Source: JAJNBD01 sp964471475 (GTDB lineage: Bacteria; Pseudomonadota; Gammaproteobacteria; CAISUE01). From it: a stretch of DNA of 64,000 nucleotides. This document shows, piece after piece, positions 1 through 7,681 of this stretch (within the stretch, counting starts at the first letter, position 1; every line of letters starts with the position of its first letter). Both the position numbers and the translations under genes were made by a program. The stretch covers positions 62,001 to 126,000 of the forward strand of contig CAYYFQ010000002.1 of the NCBI GenBank assembly GCA_964471475.1. Direction: 5' to 3'. Under the pieces are notes generated by a model. It made no database searches and was not told the DNA's origin. It was given only the letters and a program-made list of their open reading frames with translations.

Positions 1-1
1 A

Positions 2-292
2 TTTAATGATCAATGGTTAGCGCGTACAGGGGTAGGTTATGATGAAAGCCCTGTGAATAACAGTTATCGGAATTTACGGTTACCCGATAGTGATCGTTAT
101 GCGGTCGCTCTGGGTGCTCGTTATCAAGCGACCAAAGCGGTTGCCTTGGATGCTGGTTGGACCCATGAATTTATTCAAACAGCGCGATTGAATAATACCA
201 CGACACAAGATGTGCAAAGTACTACAATCATTGGTAAATCCTACAGTCATGCGGATGTGATTGGTCTTCAGATGACTTGGAGTTTCGCGTAA
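2..292 (+). CDS. Outer-membrane transport protein, FadL family (C-terminal fragment)
   Basis: Partial gene running in from the left edge: the frame is open from base 2 to the TAA at 290-292, giving about 96 residues. Alternating polar and aromatic residues typical of beta strands are visible. The stretch with AVALGARYQATKAVALDAGW, the later HADVIGLQ and the final MTWSF are typical of the last strands of FadL/OmpP1/TodX long-chain fatty-acid porins, which sit in the outer membrane and take up hydrophobic substrates. The rest of the gene is outside the window, so the substrate cannot be judged. The next gene starts 14 bases downstream on the same strand and may be co-transcribed. Confidence 0.75.
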   Translation, partial: FNDQWLARTGVGYDESPVNNSYRNLRLPDSDRYAVALGARYQATKAVALDAGWTHEFIQTARLNNTTTQDVQSTTIIGKSYSHADVIGLQMTWSFA

Positions 293-305
293 AGAGATTT
301 TTTTC

Positions 306-878
306 ATGCACTTTTGGATGAAAATATTTTTATGGGTAGCACTCCTTTTGCAAAGTATCGTTGTTTTTGCATGCCCTGATCAGATTCTTTTGATCCGACA
401 TGCAGAAAAAATGCAAAAGGGGTGTGAGCTCTCGCCGCTAGGAAAATTACGTGCCCAAGCTTTAGTCAAATTATTTACTTTACCGAATGCAAATTTTAAA
501 CGTCCCACTTTTGTAACAGTAGTGACGGATGCCTCTGCGCGCCCCCTGAAGACATGTCAGGCAACTGCGCAAGCGCTAAAATTAGCGATAGATGCTCATT
601 ATAGTTTGGAGCAAGAAGCCAATGGAGAATTAGCTTCTGCTCTTCTTCAAAAAAACGGAGTAGGGTTGGTTTGTTTGGAGCATCACCGAATCCCGGCTTT
701 AGTGCAGGGGTTGACACAAAACAAGCTGAAATTTAGTTACTGGGGAGATGATGTTTTTGATCGAATCTTGATATTGCATTTTAAAGAAATTGATGGGCAA
801 TGTCGCTTTATTTCTTCGCAAGATATTTCTGAGAATTTATTTGCCAGTGATCGCCAGCATCATTCTTGCACTGGTTAG
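306..878 (+). CDS. Exported histidine-phosphatase family protein
   Basis: 190 residues. Residues 1-22 are a hydrophobic signal peptide ending VVFAC, so Cys23 could carry a lipid, although Phe at -2 is unusual for a lipobox. The mature protein opens with the phosphoglycerate-mutase-like signature LLIRHAEK (catalytic His32). A conserved-looking Arg lies in ASARPLKTCQATAQAL (about residues 77-91), and a second catalytic-type His pair is at 126-127 in LEHHRIPALV. This matches the SixA/PGM-type branch 1 histidine phosphatases, which form a phosphohistidine intermediate; the substrate is unknown. AAAGAGA just upstream can act as ribosome binding site; an alternative start lies at 318. The gene ends tail to tail with the carboxypeptidase, only 8 bases apart. 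Confidence 0.75.
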   Translation: MHFWMKIFLWVALLLQSIVVFACPDQILLIRHAEKMQKGCELSPLGKLRAQALVKLFTLPNANFKRPTFVTVVTDASARPLKTCQATAQALKLAIDAHYSLEQEANGELASALLQKNGVGLVCLEHHRIPALVQGLTQNKLKFSYWGDDVFDRILILHFKEIDGQCRFISSQDISENLFASDRQHHSCTG

Positions 879-886
879 GGCGCATT

Positions 887-1693
887 TTAAACACGTATGC
901 TGAAGTAATGATCTAACAAGCGCGCCATGTATCGATCGCGTGCTTTGGCTGTTTTTGCGCCGAAAACTACGCCAATTAATCGACGATTATTGCGAGCAGC
1001 AGACGCCACAAGGTTAAAACCAGAAGCACTCACATAGCCAGTTTTAATTCCATCTATTCCTTCATACCAATCTAGTAAATGGTTATGGCTTTTGATAATT
1101 TGACCGTTATACATGAAAAAAGGAACGCTAAAAAAATGATAATAATTTTTATAGTTGGTTAAGAGCGCTTTGCCAAGAAGTGCCATGTCTTGCGCTGTGG
1201 TATATTGCTTGGAATTGGGTAAACCGGAAGCATTATAAAAAGTAGTATGTGTCATCCCAAGGGCTTTTGCTTGTTGATTCATCATTGCTACAAAATTAGC
1301 TTCGCTTTTGCCAACGCCTTCGGCAAGCACGGTCGCCGCATCATTAGCAGACCGTGTGGTAGCCCCCAAAATTAAATCCTCTACACTGACATATTGCCCC
1401 GCTTTTAGTCCTAATTTAGAAGGAGCGCGATTCGCTGCATAACTGGAAACACGAAATCTTTGTTCTAGAAAAAGTTGTTTTGATTGTAATCGTTGAAATA
1501 CAATGTAGAGCGTCATCATTTTTGTTAATGAGGCAGGGTGCACCAAAGTCGTAGCATTTTCTTGGTATAAAATTTTTCCAGTGTTGTAATCGATTACCAA
1601 ACAAGCTGTTTGACGCGCATAACTTGCCGTTGCAACGCAAAGTAATGAAAATAAAATGCAAATAAAAGCAAGCGTTTTTTTAATAGAGGGCAT
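887..1693 (-). CDS. D-alanyl-D-alanine carboxypeptidase (peptidase S11, DacF/PbpG-like)
   Basis: Penicillin-binding carboxypeptidase or endopeptidase trimming peptidoglycan stem peptides in the periplasm. All three active-site motifs are visible: SLTK at residues 55-58, SAN at 115-117 and KTG at 217-219. Residues 1-26 form a signal peptide ending ASYA. At about 268 residues it is shorter than PBP5/PBP6 and lacks their C-terminal beta domain and membrane-anchoring helix, so it resembles PBP7 (PbpG) or short DacF proteins. The start at 1693 is preferred because AGGA lies 5 bases upstream and the signal peptide then begins cleanly; an in-frame ATG at 1723 is possible. Confidence 0.85.
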   Translation of the reverse strand: MPSIKKTLAFICILFSLLCVATASYARQTACLVIDYNTGKILYQENATTLVHPASLTKMMTLYIVFQRLQSKQLFLEQRFRVSSYAANRAPSKLGLKAGQYVSVEDLILGATTRSANDAATVLAEGVGKSEANFVAMMNQQAKALGMTHTTFYNASGLPNSKQYTTAQDMALLGKALLTNYKNYYHFFSVPFFMYNGQIIKSHNHLLDWYEGIDGIKTGYVSASGFNLVASAARNNRRLIGVVFGAKTAKARDRYMARLLDHYFSIRV

Positions 1694-1856
1694 ATCTATC
1701 CTATCGGTATGGCCTTTAATCATGCGCGATTGTGGAATAAAAAAGCGGGTGCTGTCAAGGTAGACGTTTTACTAGTGAATTTAATAAAATTAGCGTGTGT
1801 TGATAATTCGTTCGGCAAGATCTATTTTGATTAAATGCGCTAGACAGTATTAATGT

Positions 1857-3092
1857 TCAATATAAAAAGCCAAATAACCATAAGGGGATTTTATTTTTCA
1901 ATCCAATTTCTATTTCATCACATGCTAAATAAGCATGAGCCAAATTTTTAATTTGTTCAAAACTTTTCTTTTTCCCTCCAACTTCAAATAACCAAGTATT
2001 ATTAATCAAAAAATCACCCGCTTTAGGCACACTTAGCGTATAATCTACACCCAGCATTGTAAGAAAAAATAATTCACGAAGCATCCCTATATTGTGTTGA
2101 TTTGATACCATCGCCCAAGCTTGATTAGTATTATTTAAATAAATTTTTTCTGGAAGCGCAAGCTTATGCAGTTTGGTAGAAGCCTTAATGATTTGCCGAA
2201 TCAACCCCGCATCTTCCAAATATTTAAAATAAGTTTTTAATGTACGTTCATCTCCAATTTCTAGTAATGTTTTAAGCTGTTTAAAGTTAGGTGTAAAAGG
2301 AACCGCCGAAGCGACAAAGCCTAGTAATTGTTTTATTTTGTAAACACTATTTCCGGTAAGTGCAGGGTAAATAGCTGGCAAATCTGCTTCTATTGTGGTA
2401 TGAAAGTTTTGATTAAGCGTAATAAAAAATAATTCTTCGTTTTCTATTTCTAGAGAATAAGGATAATAACCCACTCGCAAATAGTGTTTAAATTCATTTA
2501 AGATTTTTTTATTTCTCAGTTGAGAAAGCACATCATGACTAATGTGTTCATGATCAGCTATTAATGTTTCTAGTGAAAAAGAGGGGAATTGGAATTGATT
2601 ATTTAACTCAAGAAACTCTCGAAAAGATAAGCCATATAAATGATGAACGATAGCACGTCGCGATAAATCATGTGAGCCTTTATGAATTTCTAATGCGGAG
2701 CTGCCTGAAGCGATAATTTTTAATTTAGGAAAAGTTTCATAAATACTTTTTAGTTCTTTAGACCAGGTTTTGTATTTATGAATTTCATCAAAGGCAATAT
2801 ATTTACCACCATTTTGATAAAAACTTTCCGCAATTTCATATAGTGAAGCGTTCCCAACTAAAAAATGATCTGCTGCAATATAAAGAATGTCTTTGGATAA
2901 AATATTTTGTTTAGTAAAAGCCAATAATTTTTGTACTATTAAAGTGGTTTTACCAATTCCCCGTTGGCCCACAATGATTGTTAAGCGAGCTTTAAAAAAA
3001 CTTTCTAATAAGTGTTGACGGCAATAATTTTTATTGTATTGCGTCAGATATTTTCCGCTGAGTGAATAGAGGTCATCTAGTAGCGTTGTCAT
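1857..3092 (-). CDS. AAA ATPase of the AAA_14/DUF4143 type
   Basis: 411-residue P-loop ATPase with Walker A GQRGIGKT (42-49), Walker B YIAFDEIHKY (DE at 102-103) and the sensor-like IIASGSSALEI that follows, the usual order in COG1373 proteins. The C-terminal half contains the DUF4143-like region and ends near EIEIGLKNKIPLWLF. The role of this family is not established; it is common on mobile or accessory DNA and in archaea. Two palindromes lie directly upstream, and a short duplicate of the gene's 3' end sits at 3187-3250, so this locus once held at least two copies. A second, diverged family member lies at 29431-30771. Confidence 0.8.
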   Translation of the reverse strand: MTTLLDDLYSLSGKYLTQYNKNYCRQHLLESFFKARLTIIVGQRGIGKTTLIVQKLLAFTKQNILSKDILYIAADHFLVGNASLYEIAESFYQNGGKYIAFDEIHKYKTWSKELKSIYETFPKLKIIASGSSALEIHKGSHDLSRRAIVHHLYGLSFREFLELNNQFQFPSFSLETLIADHEHISHDVLSQLRNKKILNEFKHYLRVGYYPYSLEIENEELFFITLNQNFHTTIEADLPAIYPALTGNSVYKIKQLLGFVASAVPFTPNFKQLKTLLEIGDERTLKTYFKYLEDAGLIRQIIKASTKLHKLALPEKIYLNNTNQAWAMVSNQHNIGMLRELFFLTMLGVDYTLSVPKAGDFLINNTWLFEVGGKKKSFEQIKNLAHAYLACDEIEIGLKNKIPLWLFGFLY

Positions 3093-3106
3093 GCCAAGCG
3101 CCTTAT

Positions 3107-3159
3107 ATAGGATTGAAATCCCATTTTATTATAAAAAAAATAGGATTGCAATCCTATTT
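3107..3159. promoter_or_regulatory. Paired palindromes upstream of the first DUF4143 ATPase
   Basis: Two palindromes share the core GGATT-NN-AATCC. The proximal one (3107-3124) is imperfect. The distal one (3138-3159) is a perfect 22-base palindrome built on ATAGGATTG/CAATCCTAT. Centres are about 33 bp apart. The pair covers the promoter region of the ATPase transcribed leftward from 3092, so an operator for autoregulation is likely. The same arrangement with a different sequence precedes the second ATPase of this family (30782-30823). Confidence 0.5.
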
Positions 3160-3186
3160 ATGCGTGTATGGCTGGAGAGGATGGTT

Positions 3187-3250
3187 GATATAAAAAATCA
3201 ACTAACCATAAAGGGATTTTATTTTTCAACCCAATTTCTATTTCATCTAA
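3187..3250 (-). pseudogene. Remnant of the 3' end of a second DUF4143 ATPase gene
   Basis: About 60 bases here closely match the 3' terminus of the ATPase gene at 1858-1920: the shared track runs through CCATAA[AG]GGGATTTTATTTTTCAA[CT]CCAATTTCTATTTC. Read leftward it would encode the same tail (EIGLKNKIPLWL). No further similarity is evident beyond about 3250. The fragment shows that a tandem or nearby copy was largely deleted. Confidence 0.65.
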
Positions 3251-3314
3251 GACTAAGATTTTTTTGGGGTTTAATTCCAAAAGCAGATAATAATTGCAAA
3301 TTCAAGGTTATTAA

Positions 3315-3456
3315 GGGTATTTCTATAAATTAGAAATTTTTTGTGAGAACAAGGCGCACGAGAATTTTGAAACGGAGTTTATATTTGGATAAATGAGTAT
3401 TTAAAATTCTCGAGCAACGCTATTATCGCGCAAAAGAGCAATTTATAGCGGTACCC
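3315..3456. mobile_element. Hairpin MITE, copy 1 of family A
   Basis: A 142-bp imperfect palindrome. The left end GGGTATTTCTAT and right end ATAGCGGTACCC are degenerate inverted repeats, and the interior arms also pair (GAGAATTTT facing AAAATTCTC). It is flanked by TTAA on both sides (3311-3314 and 3457-3460), consistent with a TTAA or TA target duplication. It closely resembles the element at 62176-62318. The right TTAA supplies the stop codon of the exported protein gene at 3457-4167. No coding capacity is present, so it would be mobilised in trans. Confidence 0.75.
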
Positions 3457-4167
3457 TTAAGTCGCTGCTTTTATGGATACCAATATCGGTGCCACCATCG
3501 GAAAAAGATGAGGTGTCTCAACGATTGCGGTTTTCGATTGATCGTGACCTTGCGCAGATACTTCATTATTGATCTGTGCTATCTCATTTGAAAGTTCATT
3601 TTGCTCTGTGGTTTGGTTTTCTGCGGTGACAGATTTTTTGGTCTGAACTTCAGAAAACCTCAGTGATTCCTCTTCAAGGAGCGTTTTTATTTGTGGATTG
3701 CTGAAAAAATCTCGCGCATCTTGAGTAGAATCAAATACTACGGTCAACTGATTAGCGGGAGCTGTCAAAATTCTTTTTGAAGCAAATAAGTCTGTGCTAT
3801 CTCCGTTTTTGTCTTTCACAGGATAAAATTGAAATTCTTTCAAATGTCCATGAAACGTCATAAGATATTTAACCAGTTTGCTACGATTAGGCGTAAGTAA
3901 TACAAGACGTTGTTTGTTGCTCGGATCATCTAGCAGCGTAATGATCCGTATAGCATGTGGCTGATTTAATTTGGCTAAGTCTTCTTTATTGATTTGGATC
4001 GTGTTTGACCCTACCATTTGTCCGCGAATGACCATATTCCGAATTTGCGTTTTTTCTTGATGGACAGGTATTTCGGGATGATCGCCTCTTGGTAGTGCTA
4101 CACTTTGTGTGAAAGGCAATACACTTATGGTGGGAATTAATAAAGCTTGGGATAGTTTTTTTAGCAT
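3457..4167 (-). CDS. Exported protein of unknown function
   Basis: 236 residues with an N-terminal signal peptide (about 1-25, ending SVALP). The middle part, with AIRIITLLDDPSNKQRLVLL and LTVVFDSTQDARDFFSN, looks like a small mixed alpha/beta domain. The last 70 residues are polar and probably flexible (QTKKSVTAENQTTEQNE). I do not recognise a family. The gene stands alone, with about 200 bases to the next gene upstream, and its stop codon coincides with the TTAA target site of the adjacent MITE, so the C-terminus may have been slightly altered by the insertion. Periplasmic location is inferred from the signal peptide only. Confidence 0.6.
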   Translation of the reverse strand: MLKKLSQALLIPTISVLPFTQSVALPRGDHPEIPVHQEKTQIRNMVIRGQMVGSNTIQINKEDLAKLNQPHAIRIITLLDDPSNKQRLVLLTPNRSKLVKYLMTFHGHLKEFQFYPVKDKNGDSTDLFASKRILTAPANQLTVVFDSTQDARDFFSNPQIKTLLEEESLRFSEVQTKKSVTAENQTTEQNELSNEIAQINNEVSAQGHDQSKTAIVETPHLFPMVAPILVSIKAAT

Positions 4168-4363
4168 AACATTTCCTTATGATGAGAAAGAAGAAGTTTG
4201 TATTATATCATCGAGCGATACTGGAGCAATTTTTGTAGTCAAGTATACATATGATTGATATACAGTAGCAAGCATGAGCAATCATTTATAGAGGGAGCTT
4301 TATGAAACGCGTTATTCTAAGGAGAAAATTTAGAGCGTGTTGACAATTCTAAAAAACTCCTCT

Positions 4364-4948
4364 TTAAGAAAATGAACGATTTTTGAGTACCAAAAGAATA
4401 ATTACTGCATGGGCTAAAAAAGTTACCAAAAACGCAAGGCCAAAATTTATGCCATTGAGAATCCCTTGGCCAGCTAAAACATATAACGTATAAAGACCCG
4501 TAGGGTAATTTAAAATAAGACTAATCCCTAAACCAGGATTGTATTTGCGTTTAATTAAAAACATCAGAATGTGTAAACTGGCATTAAATAATCCAAAGAC
4601 AGGTAAAAGCACGCCAAAAGAAGGAGAGACATTTTGAGCCAAAATAGCGGCTATGGGAAATAAAATCCAAATAGCTAAAATATTAATCCAAAAAACGGCG
4701 GGAACCGTTAAAGGTGCATCATCCTGCTGGCTATGAAACACTTCGCGATTGATAAATTGTCTAAATTTTCCAGGATAAACATGTTCTTCAAATTCATGAA
4801 TTAAATAAATGGGAAACTGCAACCAAATTAAGAAAAGATACCACGGCGTTTTCGAAAGAAAAGAAAGTAAAACCACAATAAGATTGATGGCTACAATCAG
4901 GGTGCTCTCAGCCCAATGTTGATATAAATGTTGTCGCATAAGCATCAC
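4364..4948 (-). CDS. HXXEE-domain membrane protein
   Basis: 194 residues with about five hydrophobic segments (near 17-40, 37-52, 88-106, 112-133, 145-190). The signature H-E-F-E-E-H at about residues 51-56 inside a membrane-proximal stretch identifies the HXXEE family (Pfam HXXEE), a group of small integral membrane proteins of unknown function whose conserved His and Glu residues suggest metal binding. A second His in the ASLHILMF segment is also typical. Start codons at 4948, 4945 and 4939 are all possible. It is transcribed away from the phosphate operon; the two share a 280-bp upstream region. Confidence 0.7.
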   Translation of the reverse strand: MMLMRQHLYQHWAESTLIVAINLIVVLLSFLSKTPWYLFLIWLQFPIYLIHEFEEHVYPGKFRQFINREVFHSQQDDAPLTVPAVFWINILAIWILFPIAAILAQNVSPSFGVLLPVFGLFNASLHILMFLIKRKYNPGLGISLILNYPTGLYTLYVLAGQGILNGINFGLAFLVTFLAHAVIILLVLKNRSFS

Positions 4949-5123
4949 AATTTCGATTTTAACTGAATAATCTTACGACAACTGACGGCTTGAATTCCAT
5001 GTGCCTCCTAATGCTTCGTTTAGCAAATTAAAAAGAAGTTTTACTATATCATAATCATCAAACTAAGCAACGATCAAAAAATACTTATAATATAATTCGC
5101 TCAATACCCCCACCACTTAGTCG

Positions 5124-5140
5124 TGTCATCAATTTGTAAC
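5124..5140 (+). promoter_or_regulatory. Candidate Pho box upstream of the pit-phoB-phoR operon
   Basis: TGTCATCAATTTGTAAC resembles the PhoB direct repeat (two TGTCAT-like half-sites spaced 11 bp, here TGTCAT and TGTAAC). A further GTCATC follows at about 5158-5163. The position about 90-107 bp ahead of the permease start suits an activator site, and the operon itself encodes a PhoB-like protein. It is a weak match found by eye in AT-rich DNA. Confidence 0.35.
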
Positions 5141-5230
5141 AAAGTCGTTTTATCATAGTCATCAATTAACTTACATCAAATATGGTATTACTTGCTTAGC
5201 TTTATAGCACAAACTTATTGAGGATCTTAG

Positions 5231-6211
5231 ATGCATAACCTATACTTTATTGGATTTGTTATTTTTATAGCACTCATTTTTGACTTTGTTAATGGGTTTC
5301 ATGATGCAGCCAATTCCATTGCAACGATTGTTGCCACGGGCGCGCTCAAACCGCTCACCGCCGTTCTTTGGGCAGCTTTTTTTAACGTTATCGCCTTTCT
5401 TTTTTTTCACTTAAATGTTGCTAGCACGTTTGGCAATGGCATTGTCGCACAACATGGAGTGAATGCTTATGTTATTTTTTCTGCATTAAGTGGCGCTATT
5501 TTATTTAATATTATTACTTGGTATTTTGGCCTTCCCTCTAGTTCTTCGCATGCTTTAATTGGGGGGTTAGTGGGTGCTGTCGTTGCTAGCGCAGGTTGGC
5601 ACGCCTTACAAGCAAGTGGCTTGATTAAAATATTTGCCGCCATTCTTATCTCCCCTCCTTTAGGATTTCTCATGAGTTTTAGCTTATTAATGCTACTTAA
5701 TAAGTGGCAAACTACTTTTTCTTTTAAATGCAGCAAAGGCTTACAATTAGTCTCCTCCGCGTTATTAAGTTTAGGACATGGGGCAAATGATGCACAAAAG
5801 ACCATGGGGGTTATTGCATTAGTTTTATTTTCTTCGCATTTGATTGGGCCGCATTTTTATGTACCTTGTTGGGTAGTTATTAGTTGTAACCTAGTGATGG
5901 GATTAGGTACTTTTTTTGGTGGGTGTAGAATCGTCAAAACCTTGGGCGAAAAAATTACCCATATTAATCCCACAGGTGGGGCGGCTGCCGAAAGCGCTTC
6001 AGCTATTGTATTATTTATAGCCACTCATTTCGGTATTCCCGTTTCTACAACGCACATTGTAACAGGCTCGGTCACTGGTATTGGCTTGCAAAAAGGTTTA
6101 TCACATGTTAATTGGTCCATTTTAAGAAAAATCACTTACGCTTGGGTGTTAACTCTTCCTTGCTCAGCCTTACTTGCTTCCATTTTTATTTGGATTAAAA
6201 TAGTATTATGA
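5231..6211 (+). CDS. pit: PiT-family inorganic phosphate transporter
   Basis: 326-residue inner-membrane permease expected to import phosphate, probably as a metal-phosphate complex or with cations. Both halves carry the duplicated PiT signature: FDFVNGFHDAANSIATIVAT near residue 18 and LGHGANDAQKTMG near residue 182, with a further GIPVSTTHIVTGSVTGIG motif. It is much shorter than E. coli PitA (about 500 residues) because the large central loop is missing, as in many PiT proteins of small genomes. The stop overlaps the start of the response-regulator gene by 4 bases (ATGA), so transporter and two-component system are translationally coupled. PitA homologues elsewhere usually pair with a PhoU-like protein; none is seen here. 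Confidence 0.93.
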   Translation: MHNLYFIGFVIFIALIFDFVNGFHDAANSIATIVATGALKPLTAVLWAAFFNVIAFLFFHLNVASTFGNGIVAQHGVNAYVIFSALSGAILFNIITWYFGLPSSSSHALIGGLVGAVVASAGWHALQASGLIKIFAAILISPPLGFLMSFSLLMLLNKWQTTFSFKCSKGLQLVSSALLSLGHGANDAQKTMGVIALVLFSSHLIGPHFYVPCWVVISCNLVMGLGTFFGGCRIVKTLGEKITHINPTGGAAAESASAIVLFIATHFGIPVSTTHIVTGSVTGIGLQKGLSHVNWSILRKITYAWVLTLPCSALLASIFIWIKIVL

Positions 6212-6903
6212 AAATTTCAAAAAATATCTGCATCTTGATCATCGAAGATGAAGCCCCTATCCGAGATATGATCAAATTCTCGCTGCCTTCTGAATTTGTC
6301 TTAATGGAAGCAGAGAATATCATTCAAGCAAGAACTCAGCTTGCAGATCGGCAGCCAGATATTATTTTGTTAGATTGGATGTTGCCTGGAAAATCCGGTA
6401 TTGAGTTTGCAAAATCATTAAGAGCGGATGCCTCTGTCCGAAATATCCCCATTATTTTTCTTACCGCCAAAGCCGAAGAAGAAAATAAAATTAAAGGATT
6501 CGAGGCGGGGGCTGACGATTACATCACCAAACCTTTTTCGCCAAAAGAATTAGTGGCACGCATCAAATCTATTTTGAAACGTGGTCCTATAGCGTATCCC
6601 GATGAAATATTAAACTTCCAGCACTTGTCTATAAATTTGCAAAAGCATGAAGTGTATATTAGAGATCAAATAATAAATCTTACGCCAATGAATTACCGTT
6701 TGCTGGTATTTTTCTTAAAACATCCCGAGAAAATTTATTCGCGTGCACAGTTATTAAAAAATTTATGGGAGGATGGGTTAGAAAAAACTGATCGCGCGGT
6801 AGACGTACAAATTCGCCGACTACGTTCCGCGCTTTTTCCCTATAATTACGACAAAATTATTCAAACTATTCGTGGCGGGGGGTATAAACTAAAATCCTTA
6901 TGA
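6208..6903 (+). CDS. phoB: PhoB-like response regulator
   Basis: 231 residues. The receiver domain has acidic residues at 13-14, phospho-acceptor Asp56 in ILLDWMLPG, Thr86 in IIFLTAK and Lys108 in DYITKPFSP. The C-terminal winged helix (about 130-229) ends in IIQTIRGGGYKL, the OmpR/PhoB signature. Its place between a phosphate permease and a PhoR-like kinase, with 4-base overlaps on both sides, argues that it senses phosphate status and controls phosphate genes, possibly its own operon through the sites near 5124. No Pst or PhoU gene is nearby. An OmpR-family regulator of another stimulus cannot be excluded. Confidence 0.85.
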   Translation: MKISKNICILIIEDEAPIRDMIKFSLPSEFVLMEAENIIQARTQLADRQPDIILLDWMLPGKSGIEFAKSLRADASVRNIPIIFLTAKAEEENKIKGFEAGADDYITKPFSPKELVARIKSILKRGPIAYPDEILNFQHLSINLQKHEVYIRDQIINLTPMNYRLLVFFLKHPEKIYSRAQLLKNLWEDGLEKTDRAVDVQIRRLRSALFPYNYDKIIQTIRGGGYKLKSL

Positions 6904-7625
6904 CACAAGATTTTAAAGAACTTGAAAAACGGCTGCAGCGACTTGAACGAATGCGTCAAGATTTTGTCGCCAATGTTTCTCATGAATTACGTACACCGCT
7001 CACGGTTTTACATGGTTATTTGGAAACTCTCATCGATCAGACGCAAAGCTCGTTTCAGAAAAAAATATTTGAACAAATGCAAGCACAAACTTCACGTATG
7101 GAGCGACTGGTTGAAGATCTTTTACTTTTATCACGCCTTGAGGCAGATGTCCCTGATGAGAAAAACTTTCAACTGACTGATATTAGTAAAATGTTAACGC
7201 AAATTGTGGAAGATGCAAAAACACTCAGTCGTGACAAAAAACATCAGATTACTTTAATTATCGATAAAAAATTAAAAATCAAAGGCGTTGAAAATGAATT
7301 GCGTAGCGCATTTTCCAATCTCATTTTTAATGCAGTTCATTACACCCCAACGCAAGGAAAGATTAAAATTCGTTGGTATAAAAAAAATGATCAAGCTATT
7401 TTTGAAGTTAATGATAGTGGCATTGGTATTGATGTAAGCCACATTTCTCGCTTAACAGAAAGGTTTTATCGTGTAGATCATGATCGCTCTCGCGCCAGTG
7501 GTGGAACAGGCTTGGGTTTGGCTATTGTCAAGCATGTTTTGCTCCGCCATAACGCACATTTGGAAATTAAAAGTACTTTAGGCAAAGGTAGTTGCTTTTA
7601 CTGCATCTTTAGTTTTTGTCATTAA
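6900..7625 (+). CDS. phoR: PhoR-like histidine kinase lacking a membrane domain
   Basis: 241 residues containing only the catalytic core. A short coiled coil (1-22) leads straight into the H box FVANVSHELRTPLTVLHGYL with His28. The ATPase domain has the N box around Asn140-Asn144 (AFSNLIFNAVHYTP), DSGIGID and GTGLGLAIVKHVL. Canonical PhoR is about 430 residues with N-terminal membrane helices and a PAS domain; both are absent and the upstream coding sequence leaves no room for them. The kinase must therefore be soluble or recruited, perhaps directly by the co-encoded PiT permease. The start ATG overlaps the stop of the regulator gene (ATGA). Confidence 0.85.
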   Translation: MTQDFKELEKRLQRLERMRQDFVANVSHELRTPLTVLHGYLETLIDQTQSSFQKKIFEQMQAQTSRMERLVEDLLLLSRLEADVPDEKNFQLTDISKMLTQIVEDAKTLSRDKKHQITLIIDKKLKIKGVENELRSAFSNLIFNAVHYTPTQGKIKIRWYKKNDQAIFEVNDSGIGIDVSHISRLTERFYRVDHDRSRASGGTGLGLAIVKHVLLRHNAHLEIKSTLGKGSCFYCIFSFCH

Positions 7626-7681
7626 ATTGCAATAGTTCATTTATAAAATACTCATTAATTAATTAATTAATGAGATAATTT

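Noticed and set aside
3091..3333. 80-codon frame on the plus strand
   Set aside because: It covers the operator palindromes and the antisense of the duplicated ATPase end; no ribosome binding site or family resemblance.
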